This document shows, in pieces, positions 37,793-50,575 of a DNA stretch of 64,000 nt. Position 1 is the stretch's first letter. Each line of letters opens with the position of its first letter. The stretch comes from Lagopus muta (lineage: Eukaryota; Chordata; Aves; Galliformes; Phasianidae): the NCBI RefSeq assembly GCF_023343835.1, contig NC_064437.1, positions 54,882,972-54,946,971 of the forward strand, written 5' to 3'. The notes under the pieces were generated by a model, which made no database searches, was not told where the DNA came from, and saw nothing but the letters and a program-made list of their open reading frames with translations. A program made the translations under genes and the position numbers.

Positions 37793-37850
37793 GTTTTGGT
37801 TTGTTTTTTTTTTTTGTTTTTTTGTTGTTTTTTTTTTTTTGTTTCTTTTC
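37793..37850 (+). repeat. T-rich low-complexity tract
   Basis: A series of T runs of up to about 12 separated by single G or GTTG. First of a cluster of A/T tracts in this 650-bp stretch. Confidence 0.9.
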
Positions 37851-37927
37851 CTGCTGCTTTTCTCCCTTTTCTAAATACATAATATCTTCTTTTCAGAAGC
37901 AAAACCAATTTTGCTGTCAAGAATGAG

Positions 37928-37957
37928 GTTTTTTGTTTTTTGTTTTTTTTTTTTTTT
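37928..37957 (+). repeat. T-rich low-complexity tract
   Basis: T runs separated by single G, ending in T15. Second member of the cluster. Confidence 0.9.
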
Positions 37958-38252
37958 GAGGTAAAACTAAGAAACTCTAAAGACAACATCATGAGGGCGG
38001 ACTGATAGCCAGTTGTTATCTGAAGATATCTACAGGTTTCCTGAGCTGTGGTAGCTGACTGGTTGTTAATTACTCTCCTGCAAAGAGGTAGCAAAACGCG
38101 TTCTCACAAAATTCAGCCAAGCTAATTTGCTTGGCCTTTGGGAATAAGCTAGGAGTATGGTCATCTGACAAGCAGTAATTTTTTTGCTGCAGCGTAATTG
38201 CTTGCAACTGGCCTGTTCATACCCTGGATTCCTGGAGGTGCTAATGTCATTT

Positions 38253-38297
38253 CTTTGTTTTTTTTTTTGCTGTTTTTTTTTTTTGCTGTTTTTTTTC
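38253..38297 (+). repeat. T-rich tract with TGCTG periodicity
   Basis: Long T runs separated twice by GCTG, that is a short tandem of T(10-12)GCTG units. Third member of the cluster. Confidence 0.9.
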
Positions 38298-38399
38298 CAA
38301 AATGTTCCTTAATTGCTGTCTGAGGTGTTTCTGATCAGCCAAGTTCTATTACTCTTCTGAACACTGGTGGCTGTAGCAACGTAGCACTCTCGTTCAATT

Positions 38400-38434
38400 A
38401 AAAAAAAATAAAAAAAAAAAAAAAAAAGGAAAAA
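38400..38434 (+). repeat. A-rich low-complexity tract
   Basis: A9-T-A17-GG-A5. It is complementary to the T tracts 100-600 bp upstream. Confidence 0.95.
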
Positions 38435-39892
38435 CAATATCTCAAACTAGGCAACTTCTATACAGTACTGAATGCTGCTTTCTTTTTGTTTCTTTGCTGG
38501 TAACAAGGGTTTTGTGACATGAATGCTACCTTAAATTGATGGCTGCCTACTACCGTCATTATCTTATTCGCTGTGACAATTTTGATTCCAGTGTGCCCAG
38601 AGGGATCAAAGAGCTGTTAGATGATGTTTAGCATAAAAGGGAGTCTCAGCGACGCTGGTCAAATAGTTCTGAAATCCTCTACTCTAGAAAATAGTTCTTG
38701 CTGATTCATTATAATGTTAAATTTTTCTGATCTTTGTGTAAAGGACTGGGTTATTGAATGCAGAAGGTTTGTAAGATGTAGTCTTGCGATCAGATTTTAA
38801 TGGTTAAGAGTGCTTTAACAACATAAATGATTGTTGTTGGAGAAACTTTGCCTTGCTTCAGGGTGAGGTCTTACAGGTTCTTGTGTTCATTAATTAAATT
38901 TGGTGTTATACTTAGTTGACTTCCTTTTTGTCTTCCAAACAGCAGTAGTCTCCAAGCAATGCTAACTTACCCCCATGGAACTCGACTGATCAGCTGAATG
39001 TGCCAATTGGATGTGGCTACATGAAGATGACTGAGTTGAGTGTTCCTTTAGTCCCACATTTGGGGACTGGTTTATCTGGACAAGTAGGTACAGGCAAGAA
39101 GTTTTTCTTAATAAAATGTTAAAGACTCCTTTTCCCCCCTTGAGTGCAACTGTTAGTGTGTTAATGGACTTCAGAACATCCCTGGATTGTACTTTGTAGT
39201 AATGTTGGTGTTAATTTCACAGGAAAACGGGGAAAGCCTTGCCATGTAATTCTGTGAGGACTGGCAGTAACTTCTTAGTTCCCCAGGCTTCCAAGGGTTA
39301 GGGGGCTGGAAGATGTGAATCTCACAAACCTTTAATGTGCTGGGGTTTAGCAAAATGCGTGACAGAGCTGTCTTGGAGCTTTGGTTGTCGGAAACCCAAA
39401 TAGTTCAACCTCCAAGGATTTAGCTCTGTTCTACGCTTTGCAATCTGCCATATGACAGTCAGTTTAGCCTGATGGTTGAGGACTGGGAGGAAGCTTATGT
39501 TTCAGCAGAGGTGGACTGAGATGGATGTGGTTCTGCAAAGCCTGTTGAGTTGATGTTTACTAGGAAGGGGATTGTTGAAAGCTTCTGAGCAGCTGTAGTT
39601 GCAGCTTGAAATTAGGAACAGAGATTTCCTGGTAGTATGAGTTGAAGGAACAGAAGCCACTCCTGTTTTTTTCTACTGTACTTGGATAATACTGATGGAC
39701 ATTGATTCTCAGAATATTGAATTCCTATATGTGAAACCGCTGGTATCGGCAGGAGCCTTGTTAACCTCAGCGCTTCATGGAATTGGTAACTTGTAGAAAA
39801 CAGTGAGATAATTATTCTATGTGACCAATACTGATGACTGGAGATTGCAGCAATTCTACTGTCTGGCTCCTTTTGGGCTCAGGCATGTCCGA

Positions 39893-39921
39893 TTTTTTTA
39901 TTTTTTATTTTTTATTTTTTT
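39893..39921 (+). repeat. (ATTTTTT)n short tandem repeat
   Basis: Period-7 ATTTTTT units (about four) ending in a C run. Confidence 0.9.
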
Positions 39922-42774
39922 CCCCTTTGCTTGTGCCAGTGCTCTTAAAAGTATGTGCTGGTTTTTTCTATTATGGTTGCATGTTGAATAATGCATTGCA
40001 TGGAAGGTGGATTAAAACATTTTCTGGGAGCTCTTTGCAACTTCTGTGTGATCTTGCTGGTTTTGCATGTGCAGAAATGATAGTTTGCTGTGGGACGCAT
40101 TTTGCTACATGGAGAAAAGTAGAGACTGATTTGTCTTGAGGGTGAGCTATGGAGGAAGGCTTGAACCCTGGAGGCAAGTAGGAGATTCTTGTCTTCGGAT
40201 GGTGCTGGATCAATTAGCTGCTGAAAGCTAGGATTTCAAATTCACGCTTAAGCAGGTCATGGGTTCAGATATCAAAGCTCCAGGTGAAAAGGAAGGTATG
40301 AGCCCCCACTGACTGGCACCTGAGTGTACCTTGTGCTTGCTGATTATCTACCTTGGTGATGGTTGGAGGAAGCAGAGTTAAAGGAACAGCTGGCTTCCTG
40401 TTCTTTGTCCATGAAGCAGCAGGTGCTTGAGGATATGGCAGTGACTTGCTGCGTGCATGTTCCTTGCTGTATGCTACTTGCAGGCTAGAACTGATGGTCT
40501 TCCATTACCTGGCTCATTTTACCCAGCAGTTATATTCTTCAGAGCAAAGGTAGGCTTATAGGCCTAAATCATCCCTGTTTAATGGAGTGACAGCAGAAAA
40601 TGAGCTAGAGAAGATGATGATTTCTTGCCCTTTTCCTTTCAACCTCCACCTTTCATGCACTCTCCCCACTGTGCACCAGAAGCCTTGGGAAAAGATGGTG
40701 AGGTATAAAGGAAACAAATCTTTTTTGCCTTATAGAGATTGTCTTCTCCCAGGAAGCTTTGTAAGTCCACCTGGAGTCTTGTGTCCAAAGCTTTGAGGGA
40801 ATGCATGCTCCCATCTGTGGAGGTAACTTTGTGTGAGCACCTAAAATGGGAGCAGTCAGCAATCTGAACTGGTTTATTGAAGGCTTGTGAGTATTCATTT
40901 CTTTTGTTTATTGCTGTTGTCTTGTCATGCAGTCAGGTGCAGGTTTTGCCAGTTCCTACTTATATTTCTCTTTTGAAAAGAGGAACAAGACAAATGAATT
41001 TTGTCATCTTGCTGCTCTAGGAAGCTGTATACGTTATTAGATATCAGCCACGAATGATGTCAGGACTTTCTTGAAGACACGTTCCAAGGTACACAATGAC
41101 TCCTAGGGGAAGCTTTATGCTTTGTAATCCTTATTAGTCTTTGAGTGTAGAGCTCTTTTAAACTGCTTTTGCTGTCCAGTGATTGTTTTCTTTTTCTTTT
41201 TAAAATCAGGTAGGGGGAATTCCATCAAGGTTTATTTTTTTTGTGTGTGTTTTTTTTCCCCCACACTTGTTTCACCAACTGTTCGTTATTCCCATGAGTT
41301 TGTTATTTGCTTTTTCCTTCATCTTTCTTAACTTCTTTGACCAGTTCGACTGCAGTTACTTTGGGAAAGAAAGTTTGAGGAGATGAAAGTTTGCTCAAAA
41401 TGCTGTTTTGTTATCTTTTGTGTTTTATTTTTTTTCTTGTCCTTAATAATGCTTTCCAAGAGTGTCCTTTTGTATCAAGTTAAGGAGAAGCCACTTTTTA
41501 TTGTGGTTGGAAGAAGGACAATTATTTAGATCAAGAGGTCAGAGAAATACTTGCTTTTGGTCAAAGACATACACTATTAGATATTAGTAAGGAAAATTAT
41601 TGACAGGCTCTAATGTTTTGGTACTGAAATGTTTTTAAGTGGGTTTTTTTTGTGCTTTAACTCCTCGTATTTATTGATCATTTGAACTTTATCTTACCTT
41701 AGACCTTCCAACAGCTTGTTCAGTGGTACATCACATGTACATCCTTTTTAAAAATAGATTGCAGAAAGCATCTTAGACTTGGGCGAATGTATTCATAAAG
41801 CATTTTGGTGAAGGACCTGAAAGCAGAAAGAATAATGTTGTCTTGTTATCACTTTATTTTGTTTGCCAGGGAGTCGAAGTTTCTTATTCACTGAGCTTCA
41901 GCAAAGCTCAGATAAGTTCATTGTTTACCTGCAATTGTTTACTTGTTTGTGGTGTTCAGTTTTTGTTGTTGTTGTTCATTTGTTTTCGGTGTTTTTTCTA
42001 TGTGGAGCAAATTTCAATCCTGTTTATTGCATGGCAGTGGCACAGCAGTATTAGCATTTGCTACCTTGCGGAATGATGCTTTTCAGGAATGAATGCTAAT
42101 CAAACCTGTTACAGGAACACCACTCAAATGGAAATGGTAAAAACTGGCTACAGAGGTTTTCAATCCAGTGCCATCCACTTGCTGCCAGCAGAGGCCATGG
42201 CATTGGATTCTGCTGAAGCTGTGTTCCCACTCTCCCTTTGGGACAGTGCTGCTGTGGGGTCAGCTTGGTTGAGGAGTTGATCCTTTGGCTGGGGGACTTA
42301 AAAGCCCAAACTTCTTTGTGTGATTTTCTGTTAAGTTTTCCTCCCTAGGAATCTGTCATCCTTCTTAACCAGGCTGGGTACAAGGACTTCAGTGGGGATG
42401 AATAGCTGAGGATGAGCAATGGCTGTTGCTTCCAGTGATATCTTGTGTTTATGTTGCATCAAAGTGGCTGTGTAATCAAGACCTCAGTTTATGTCTATAC
42501 TGAACAGACAAGTGTGCTGTTATATTTCAAGGTGTTACTTTTAGCTTAAGCTCATCTACCATGTTTACCTCTACAGATGTTCCGCTTCTGTTTTTTTCCA
42601 GTGAAAGCATTTCTGGATGAAGCTGCCCCAGTGTTCCCCACTGATTGGAACTGTGCTGTGTCTCATGACATCTCACAAAAGGTAGCATTCTTCTCAGAGA
42701 GTTTGGAGCAAGACTGCTTCTTTCTCAGAGATTAGTAGGTAAACTCTCAAGTAGCCAAGAGCTGATCAGAATGA

Positions 42775-42800
42775 GAAAAAAAAAGTAAAAAAAAAAAATA
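42775..42800 (+). repeat. A-rich low-complexity tract
   Basis: A9-GT-A12-T-AAA. Simple repeat. Confidence 0.9.
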
Positions 42801-42922
42801 AAGCATTTCCTGCTGCTTCTATTTGTCTGAGTTGCAGCATTGGCTGGGAGGATCCAGGTCTTTCCAGCTGGAGCAACACTGCTGCATTGTGTGTTTATTT
42901 GAATTCATGCTTGTTTGAATTT

Positions 42923-42936
42923 ATGCTTATAAGCAT
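42923..42936. repeat. 14-bp palindrome inside an imperfect TTTGAATT/ATGCTT tandem
   Basis: ATGCTTATAAGCAT is its own reverse complement. It lies in a stretch (42886-42950) where GCTTGTTTGAATT-like units recur. Confidence 0.85.
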
Positions 42937-44930
42937 GTGCTTATTTGAAGCTTTGCAGTCTCAAGAAAATAGTTTCAAGTAATTTAGAAGTCATTTACTG
43001 GAGCTCTGGCCACCACAGGTGGTTTTTGTTACCTTGCCTGTCGTGACTCAGCATGCTGTGAGGAAATAGAGTAGAGAGCTTGGGAGTTTGTTTAAGGGTA
43101 ATAATTCAGCAGTATGCTTTACTTCCAGCCTGATTCTGAGCTGTTTAAGTGCAGATTGGTTTTTCTGACTTAGTAAATGTTGCTTTGCACTTAAATGAGC
43201 ACTTACTGATTGTGGATCTACTCCTTTGGTGTCTGTGATGGGGGTGTTGAGTTTTCCTTGCTTTTCTTTTGGCTTTTTAGCCAAAACACATTTTGCGTTT
43301 TCTAGGTTTCCCACCCTCAACAAAATCTACTTCCAGACCATGCTTTGGCAGCAAGGGGGGGGGACAGGACGCTTCTATTTCAGCTTGACTCTAAATGGAG
43401 GCTTAGTCTTTCTGGAGCAATATGGCGATCAGGCAGAAGAGTTTGAGCACCTAGATAAAAACATATTAACTCTTTCCTTCTGTGTACTGGTAATTACAAC
43501 GTCCTTTGCAGACTGGTTAAATGTTTTGCCTTTCAAGTAGTGTAGTGAAAACTGATCCATTTGTCTTTACCCTTTACAAGATGTAGGATATTGAATGCTG
43601 AATGTGTTCCCTGCTTGTGAATCTTGGGAGGATTCAGCTAGCTGTCTTTGGTACTCATTTTTAATTTAAAGGCTGGTTATAAGTGGATTAAAGGATGAGT
43701 CTCATGGTGGTTTTACTTTTTTGTAGTGGGAAGGTGTTGTGAGTGATCTCTACGGACTTAAGGTATTTCCTCATCTGCAGGAATGAGGGAAGAGATGGCT
43801 GGTGTTTTCTGGGCTGGCAAGTGCCTTTGCTTTTTTTGTCTCTTTTCTTTAGTTATTGGTGAGTTTTTGGGTAGTGGCCAAGAGGAATCAGGAGTTATTT
43901 TTCTGCTGGAAGGGTGTGTGTTAGCATCTGGTCTCCCCAGACTGTAGTGGAATGGATCTGTGAGCTAAGAGTGCTCAGGAAATGTCCTCCATAGGAGAAA
44001 TCAGTGTAGCTTTTTTTTTCTGTGGTCCTAGGCTTTACTCTGGGGTGCATCTTCAGAATACATTGCTGACGCAACTTGCAGTAACTCATTAAATTCAGAG
44101 ACATCTTTAACAGATTTAAGTTGCTTACCTGTGACTTACAGACTGCAACAGCAGCCCACAATAGATATGTTGATGTAGCTAAAGCAATTTGACTAATTCA
44201 TAGTAATTAACTAGGTAAATTGAAAATGTTTTTCTACTTGCATGTTGTTCATTGGAAATTTGGGATTTTCTCAGGTTTACTCATTCTTCAAAATTATCTC
44301 TTATGTATCTCCTAAGGCTCATTATTTGTCCATAGATGACTCATGAGATCTTTCATACAAGCATTTGACATGCTGATTAATTTGAATTATCTTTGTAGGT
44401 CATTAAAATTGGTTCAGTGTCTGACTGAACATATCCAAACATTAAGCGTAGGGCATTAGAATAGTTTTGATCAATCTATGCACAACTATGAATACTCATG
44501 TGAAATTTGCTCCTTCTATGATCTTCTGAACTAAAATGTGCTCACTGGAAGTATCTGAGGAAAGACTGCAACAAAAAATGCTGTAACAGGATTAGGGCCA
44601 GATCTTTCAGGCTGTCTGATGAGAAAGGAGAATGCTGTTGGACTAAACTTTTGGCAGCCTCTTGTAGTAATCTATGGATATGTGAAGATCTGTAAAAACT
44701 GTTTTCCAGAAATAGCTTATTCAGTGTTCCACTTTGCTGCCAAGCAAGTCTAACTGTAGGTGTGTGCATGAAACTAGATGCTGTCAAGTTACACTGCTGC
44801 AATCACTTGCTTACCTCACATCTGAGCCTTTAATGCTGATTGATGTTCATCCTTTTTGTGTGCTAGAGCTAAACCTTGGAGATGAGAGCACCCATGTCAG
44901 CTGAAGCTAGTAACTTCTGCACCATCCTTC

Positions 44931-44964
44931 AGCAGAGAGTTGTGCTGAGCAGAGAGTTGTGCTG
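44931..44964 (+). repeat. 17-bp tandem duplication
   Basis: Two exact adjacent copies of AGCAGAGAGTTGTGCTG. Confidence 0.95.
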
Positions 44965-45130
44965 AGAGGGCAGAAATGTCATCATCCTCAGCTGCACTTC
45001 ACTAAATCTAGGCTGGTGATGTGCTCTGGAAGATGTGGCATATGCTGTCAGCTGCAAGTGTAGCCCTGTGGTGCTTCATATCTTGGCATGTTAATGTAAC
45101 ACTGATTTTTGGTCTCTGTGTGGCTCTGGC

Positions 45131-45160
45131 TTTGTATTTCTGGTTTTGGAATTTTTGCTG
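45131..45160 (+). repeat. 30-bp direct repeat, copy A
   Basis: Begins TTTGTATTTCTGG and ends ATTTTTGCTG. An exact second copy lies at 45546-45575. Both copies follow a CTCTGG-containing context. Confidence 0.95.
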
Positions 45161-45545
45161 TAATGTGTGTCCTCTGTCAGAGGGGCAGAAGGAGCATCTT
45201 GGGCAAGAAATTGTCTTAAAGTTGCAAGAACTGTTCAAGCTCTTCTCTCAATAACCCCTTCTTCAACTTATCTGGGATTGAAACAGCAGCAAAGGTCTAC
45301 TTTAGCTGATGTATGAACTGAGTGTGGGATAGGTTGCTCCTACCTGAACGTTTAGAGATCCAACTTAAACTGACAGAGCAAGCACATTTCAAAAATGCCA
45401 GTCATTAGGGATACTTTAGTGTAGACAGAAGAGCTGTCATTACCATGTGTCCTAGGGTCAGAGCTTGGATGCTGCTGCTGGCTTGGATGGTTTCTCTTCC
45501 ATCTCGCCTGCTTGGCTCTGGGAGCTGTCTGGCTGGGAGAGGTGA

Positions 45546-45575
45546 TTTGTATTTCTGGTTTTGGAATTTTTGCTG
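45546..45575 (+). repeat. 30-bp direct repeat, copy B
   Basis: Exact copy of 45131-45160, offset by 415 bp in the same orientation. Confidence 0.95.
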
Positions 45576-46164
45576 GTGATTTGAGCTCTTTATTATTGAA
45601 TGCATGTTCATCCTGAAAATGTTAATAGTAAATTAGAATGCAAGTGATATATGCATATGACATGCACGTTAATTTTAAATGTGTTTATTGTAATTAGTGT
45701 TATTACAATGAATGCCAGAGGAATCAGGGAGTGATTAGACCCGCGTAAGCTTTGTTATAGCTTGTTTTAAAAGTTCGGCTTTAAAATGAGACAGTCAAAA
45801 TGTTGCTTGTTGATAAGAGGGAGGATGTCATGAAGAGATGCATTTGAGGGTTATTTCCTGATGAGGGCTAGCATACAGTAGTTTTCTTTACTACTTATTT
45901 TCTGCCTGGTTAAAACTTTTTATGTGGACCCGAAAAGTCTCTGGTGCAGAAACTTATCTTCTGCTCTCTGATGCCATCTCTGAGAGCAGTATCTTTAATT
46001 CTGGTTTTATGGACCCTGCATGGGACTGGAGTGTGACATGGTTGGAAGGGTACCATGCAGCAGGACCTTGTGGTTTTTTTTTTTGTTTTGTTTTAAAGCC
46101 CTGAAGGACAGGGCCCTGCTCTGGTGTTAGGCAGAATTAGGGTGTGTCCTGGCAATTATTTTTG

Positions 46165-46369
46165 AGAGAGTGATGAGATGCTGGAGCAGGTTGCCTGGAG
46201 AGGTTGTAGATATTCTGTCCCTGGAGGTGTTTAAGGCCAGGTTGGATGAGTCCATGGCAATCTGATCTAGTATTTGATCTAGTGGCTGCCAACCCTATGT
46301 GTGTTGGGGGACTGGAACTTGGTGATCCTTGAGGTCCCTTCCGACCCAACCATTCTGTGGTTCTATGAG
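46165..46369 (+). mobile_element. CR1 LINE 3'-end fragment
   Basis: Landmarks in order: GGAGCAGGTTGCCTGGAGAG, CTGTCCCTGGAGGTGTTTAA, GGCCAGGTTGGATGAGTCC, then TCCTTGAGGTCCCTTCCGAC and CATTCTGTGGTTCTATGA. About 205 bp, 5'-truncated. A T/G-rich tract at 46072-46096 lies just upstream. Confidence 0.92.
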
Positions 46370-48486
46370 ACTACGTAGTCACAGTGATGTGATCTCATGT
46401 AGCAGGGCAAGGAGTAGCTGAAAAGTCTGAAGTTTAAACTGTTCTTACCAGAGGTGTTGTCTGGAGTGTCCTGCTGGAGGTGACCTTTGTTCCTCTCAGA
46501 CTGTTGTTTACTAGTGGCTGCTAGTCCAAGAAGGGGATATGTGAGCCCACTACTAGTGTGAACAGAACTAGGGCCAAACCAGCAGGTTGGGGGAGGACTA
46601 AGATTACTTGTCTTGTTTTCTGTTCCTGGCAGTCTGCTTGGAGTGGGATGTAAACTACATCTTCTGCTAGATCCAAAAGGGGGGTGCTCCTTCCCCTCAG
46701 TAGCCTGTCTGGTCTTCATTAGCCCAAAAGATTAGGTGAAAGAAAAGTAAAAGCCTGATGTAGAGGTCTAGCAGAAACTTGCTTCTATATAGTTGTTGCT
46801 GGTGACTCACCGTATCCTTTCTCCTCTCTATTAGCCTCTACTGCCTACATAAATTCAGTTCTGCTGATGCATCCTTATCTTAGAAAAGTGCTTTCTAACT
46901 GAACTCTAGTCTACCTGGTTAATAATAAATACACCAATAATGTTTGCTACCACTTCAGTATGGTTACGTAAGGATATGTCTGTAAGTAGATCAGGCTTTG
47001 CTCCAGAGAAGAACAGCTGAAGAAATTAAGAGAGATTAGAGAGCCTTGTTTGCCTGCTGTGCAAAAGTTGGTTTTGCAGTATAGCTGTGGGTCGCTGTTA
47101 TTTAACTAATAGAGCTTTGATCTTTCTTGCTTTCTTCTATAAAATTCTTCTGGCTTCTATGAAGGCTGACTATTTCTGGGCATGCGTGTTGTATGCAGAG
47201 AACTTATTCTGGAAGGGGGAGCTGGTAACTGCAAGCTGTGTTGATACTGGTGTAGAGAGGTCATAGTGAAGCTGTATGGAGGCTTTTTTGGCACACTGCT
47301 GCAGTCAGGGTACTTCTGGTATGTAAGTTTGTCTCTGCAAAGTGCTGTGCCTGTTCATGTACTGGACAGCTGGAAGGCAGTTGTGGAGTTTCTCAGCAAC
47401 ATCTGAAAGGATGCAGCAATGTCCTGAATTTAGTGGCTGGGCCTATCCTTGCTATGCTCACTACCACAACCCTCATCCTCTCTTTCCCTCCCCTCACCTC
47501 ACAAAAAAGGCAGGGGAGAGTGGGGAAAGAAAAAGCTGGAAATATCATTGTGCGACTCTAATTTAAAAATAAACTAAAACTATGGATAGATATGTGCCAG
47601 TATTTTTTTTCTGCCTAATTGTATGAAAGGTGACTGAAAGGCAGCTCTAAAAAAAAAAAAGTGTATTTTCTGTTGCCTTTCTGTTTGTTTTCATTAATAG
47701 AATGATGGCAAAGTAATGGGCAATTTGAGAGAAGCCCTAGGAAATCTCCAGTGGCTGTCTATTGGGTAAAGGTCTTTGGAATCGCACCCTGCAGTTTAAT
47801 TAGCCCAAGAGCCTGCTGTTTGCTTTTAGGTGGAATTCCCACAATGCTTTCTACAGCCTGTTGAGAGGAAAAGGAAGATGCAGTTTGAGAACACACATTT
47901 GAACTAGCCTGTCTCTTCAGATCTCAAAGGCAGAGACATTTTCAGGGTTGTCAATCCTGATTTCCTTTGTGGAAGCAAGAGGACGTCACAGGTCTCTTCA
48001 TCTACAGCATCTCATTAGGCTTTATTTGTAGCACAGAGTGATAGTGTGTGGTTTTATCAAGGCTACTCTCTTGTGAGAATGTGTACTTGTTTCAGTCACG
48101 CACTGAGATCCTTGTTTATTCTAAGGGGCAGATTGTTGGGAATCTGCTTCTACAACAGTGTAAGTGGTATGGTCAACATCATGGCTTTCTGAACTTTACT
48201 GTCCTAATTTTGGAAGGTATTTGTGCATGATGACCAACCTTTCATCTCTCACTTAGATTTCCCACAGCTCATGTGGGAAAAGCTGATGAGTGGGAAATCC
48301 ATTTGATGTCAGCTTGATGCTATGGAAGAACCGTCCCCAAATCCTGTTCCTCTGCTTGTTTATGATCCCTTACCTTCAGCATCCCAGCAGAACTGCTTCC
48401 TTCATGCTGGGGTTTGCTTGGTCTCTTCAAGTTTCCTGGAGGGAATTAAAGACCCTTGAACTAATTTTTCTCAGATAGGAATGGGA
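46370..48486. other. Intron 1 sequence, no exon seen
   Basis: Unique sequence. An A12 run lies at 47649-47660. The 47690-47890 block is a candidate conserved element (see findings). Confidence 0.5.
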
Positions 48487-48542
48487 GGGTGGTTGGACTA
48501 GATGATCTTGCAGGTCGTTTCCAACCTTGTGATTCTGTGGAG
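48487..48542 (+). mobile_element. Short CR1 LINE 3'-end fragment
   Basis: GGTGGTTGGACTAGATGATC, then GCAGGTCGTTTCCAACCTTG and TGATTCTGTGG, the CR1 3' terminus. Only about 55 bp; severe 5' truncation is typical of the family. Confidence 0.88.
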
Positions 48543-50530
48543 AAACTGCCTACAACTCATGTTTGAGCAATGGTGAATCTGCTTGCCTTCTGTGTATGCA
48601 TGTAAATGGCTGGATCTTGCCTACTGAGACCTGTGTTTTGGTGCCAGAAGTTTTGACTGACAAAGGTTAAACTGATTTAGCTGCAAAATATGCCTCTGTT
48701 CATCTGCTTCAAAATAGTGCATGGTTGGACCAGGCCATGAACTTCCTTAGGCTGGTCTGCTGTTGTCAGTGTGACAATAGGCTCATATTGTCTACATCCT
48801 TTAAGTACTATGTAGAAGCCAGGGAAGGGTCTGCTGTTACTTGAGTATTAGCCTGTGTTTGACACATTCCCAGAGATAAATACCAGCTCTACACCCATAG
48901 TGAGCATCCTAAAAAAGGGTTATCCAGTGAGTGGGGAGAAGCGGCCCCTAACACAAGTGCAAATGTCATGCAGCAAATCTGTGATGGAGGGAGTAAAACT
49001 TAAGGGTTTGCAATAGAAGATGCCCTTCAGTCTGGGTAGGAGAGTTAAATAGCAAAGGGTACAAGTGCTAGCCCCAGGAAGCACCCATTGCTAGGTTACA
49101 GATGGTTTGAAATACAGGCACAAGGCTGAACCAGGAACACTCTGTGCTCTAAAGAACAGCACAGTCCAACTTACTGTGGGGTGTGTATTTTGTCTACCTG
49201 GTGACTTGCTTTACTGCTAAAGAGTAGCTTTTGGCTTTTAGTTTCTATCTTCAGAATACTAACAGCATGTTGCATGATTCATAATTGACCAGTAGGGAAC
49301 CTGGAAATATAAGCCTGTGATCTGCTTCTGCCAGATTCCTCTACTCCCATGGTATGTAACGAGTTCACAAATTGACTTTTTTGTAGGGTTGGGGGGAAAC
49401 CTAATAATGTAAGATTATGTTTCACAGGGGTTGACTGTTTTTATGGCCATCCAGATAACATAGCAGTACTTAATGTTCACATGGGATATAGAGAAGCAGC
49501 TTTTTATATTTTAAATGGACATTGTCAACTATTTATTTATTGCTTTTAATTTCTTTCTTGCTCTTTGCAATGTACCCCCCAGAGGTTTGTGAATTACGTT
49601 TCTTTCCCTACTAATTTTTTGCCCTATTTCACAAAAGACAGCAGGGATTTTTTCTTTTTCTTATTTCCTTTTATTTCTTACTATTTTCTTCACCTTTTTG
49701 TCAGGTTTCTTGTATAATTTCTGTGGGCAAATTAGCTACTTCATTGTTCTACATCTGAGGTGAACACATAACAAATAAAATGCAGCTAGCTGTGTGGTGA
49801 AAAGAAATGTAAGAATATATTGAAGGGAAACTCCTGTCTCCTGAAAAATTAGTGCATCAAGTCCTTTATGTCTTAAATATGATGGGCTATAGGCAAAAGG
49901 GAAACAAGCCTACACTGTAATCAGAAATTATGTATTGAACAAATCATACCTGATTCAATCTAAGTAAGCATGTGCTACGCTGTGAAGAGAACTGAAAAAT
50001 GTATAACTTTACTTGCTTGTGGATTTTCATCAGTTATTGAAAGTGTCAGTCTTCACTGTCAGCTAACTGTTGGGGTCTTATAATGAGAGCTGAGTGAGAG
50101 TTATAGAAATGTAAATGGCCCAATCGGATCCTGTATCTTCGCCTTTTCTACCACTGCAACTTCTGTAATAGGACTGAATAGCAATGAATCAGCTTTTAGA
50201 AAATAATAATAATTTAAAAAGCAACAACAACAACGAAAACCTTAACAACCTGATTGCATTGCTGTTCTGAAGGCTTGCATGCTGGGCTTTGGCAAAAGCT
50301 AATTATTTCCACTGGAGAATAAACCCTTGGCAGGGTGAGGATGGGGCTTTTGCAGTGGGAACAGCAGGAAGGAATCTATGACAGTGCAAACAGGTGCTGT
50401 TATCATTGTAGGTAGATGGTGAGAGCTGCCAGGAGGTTTAGCAAATGATGCATCAATTTGAATGTTTTCATCCCAGAAATCAGGAGCCTTTAAAAGGAAA
50501 GGAGAAAAAGAGACCCAGAACTATCAGTTA
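48543..50530. other. Intron 1 sequence, no exon seen
   Basis: Unique AT-rich sequence. The 50240-50490 block is a candidate conserved element (see findings). Confidence 0.5.
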
Positions 50531-50575
50531 GCATAGAATCATCAAGGTTGGAAAAGACCTCTAAGATCATGAACA
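50531..50575 (-). mobile_element. Short CR1 LINE 3'-end fragment, antisense
   Basis: GCATAGAATCATCAAGGTTG then GAAAAGACCTCTAAGATCAT is the reverse complement of a CR1 3' end (atgatcttagaggtcttttccaacctt...gattct). About 45 bp remains. Confidence 0.85.

Larger units (their letters stand above)
38435..46164. other. Intron 1 sequence, no exon seen
   Basis: AT-rich unique DNA with short tandem repeats listed separately. The longest open frames (101-104 codons at 39834-40139 and 43226-43540) show no family features. Confidence 0.5.
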
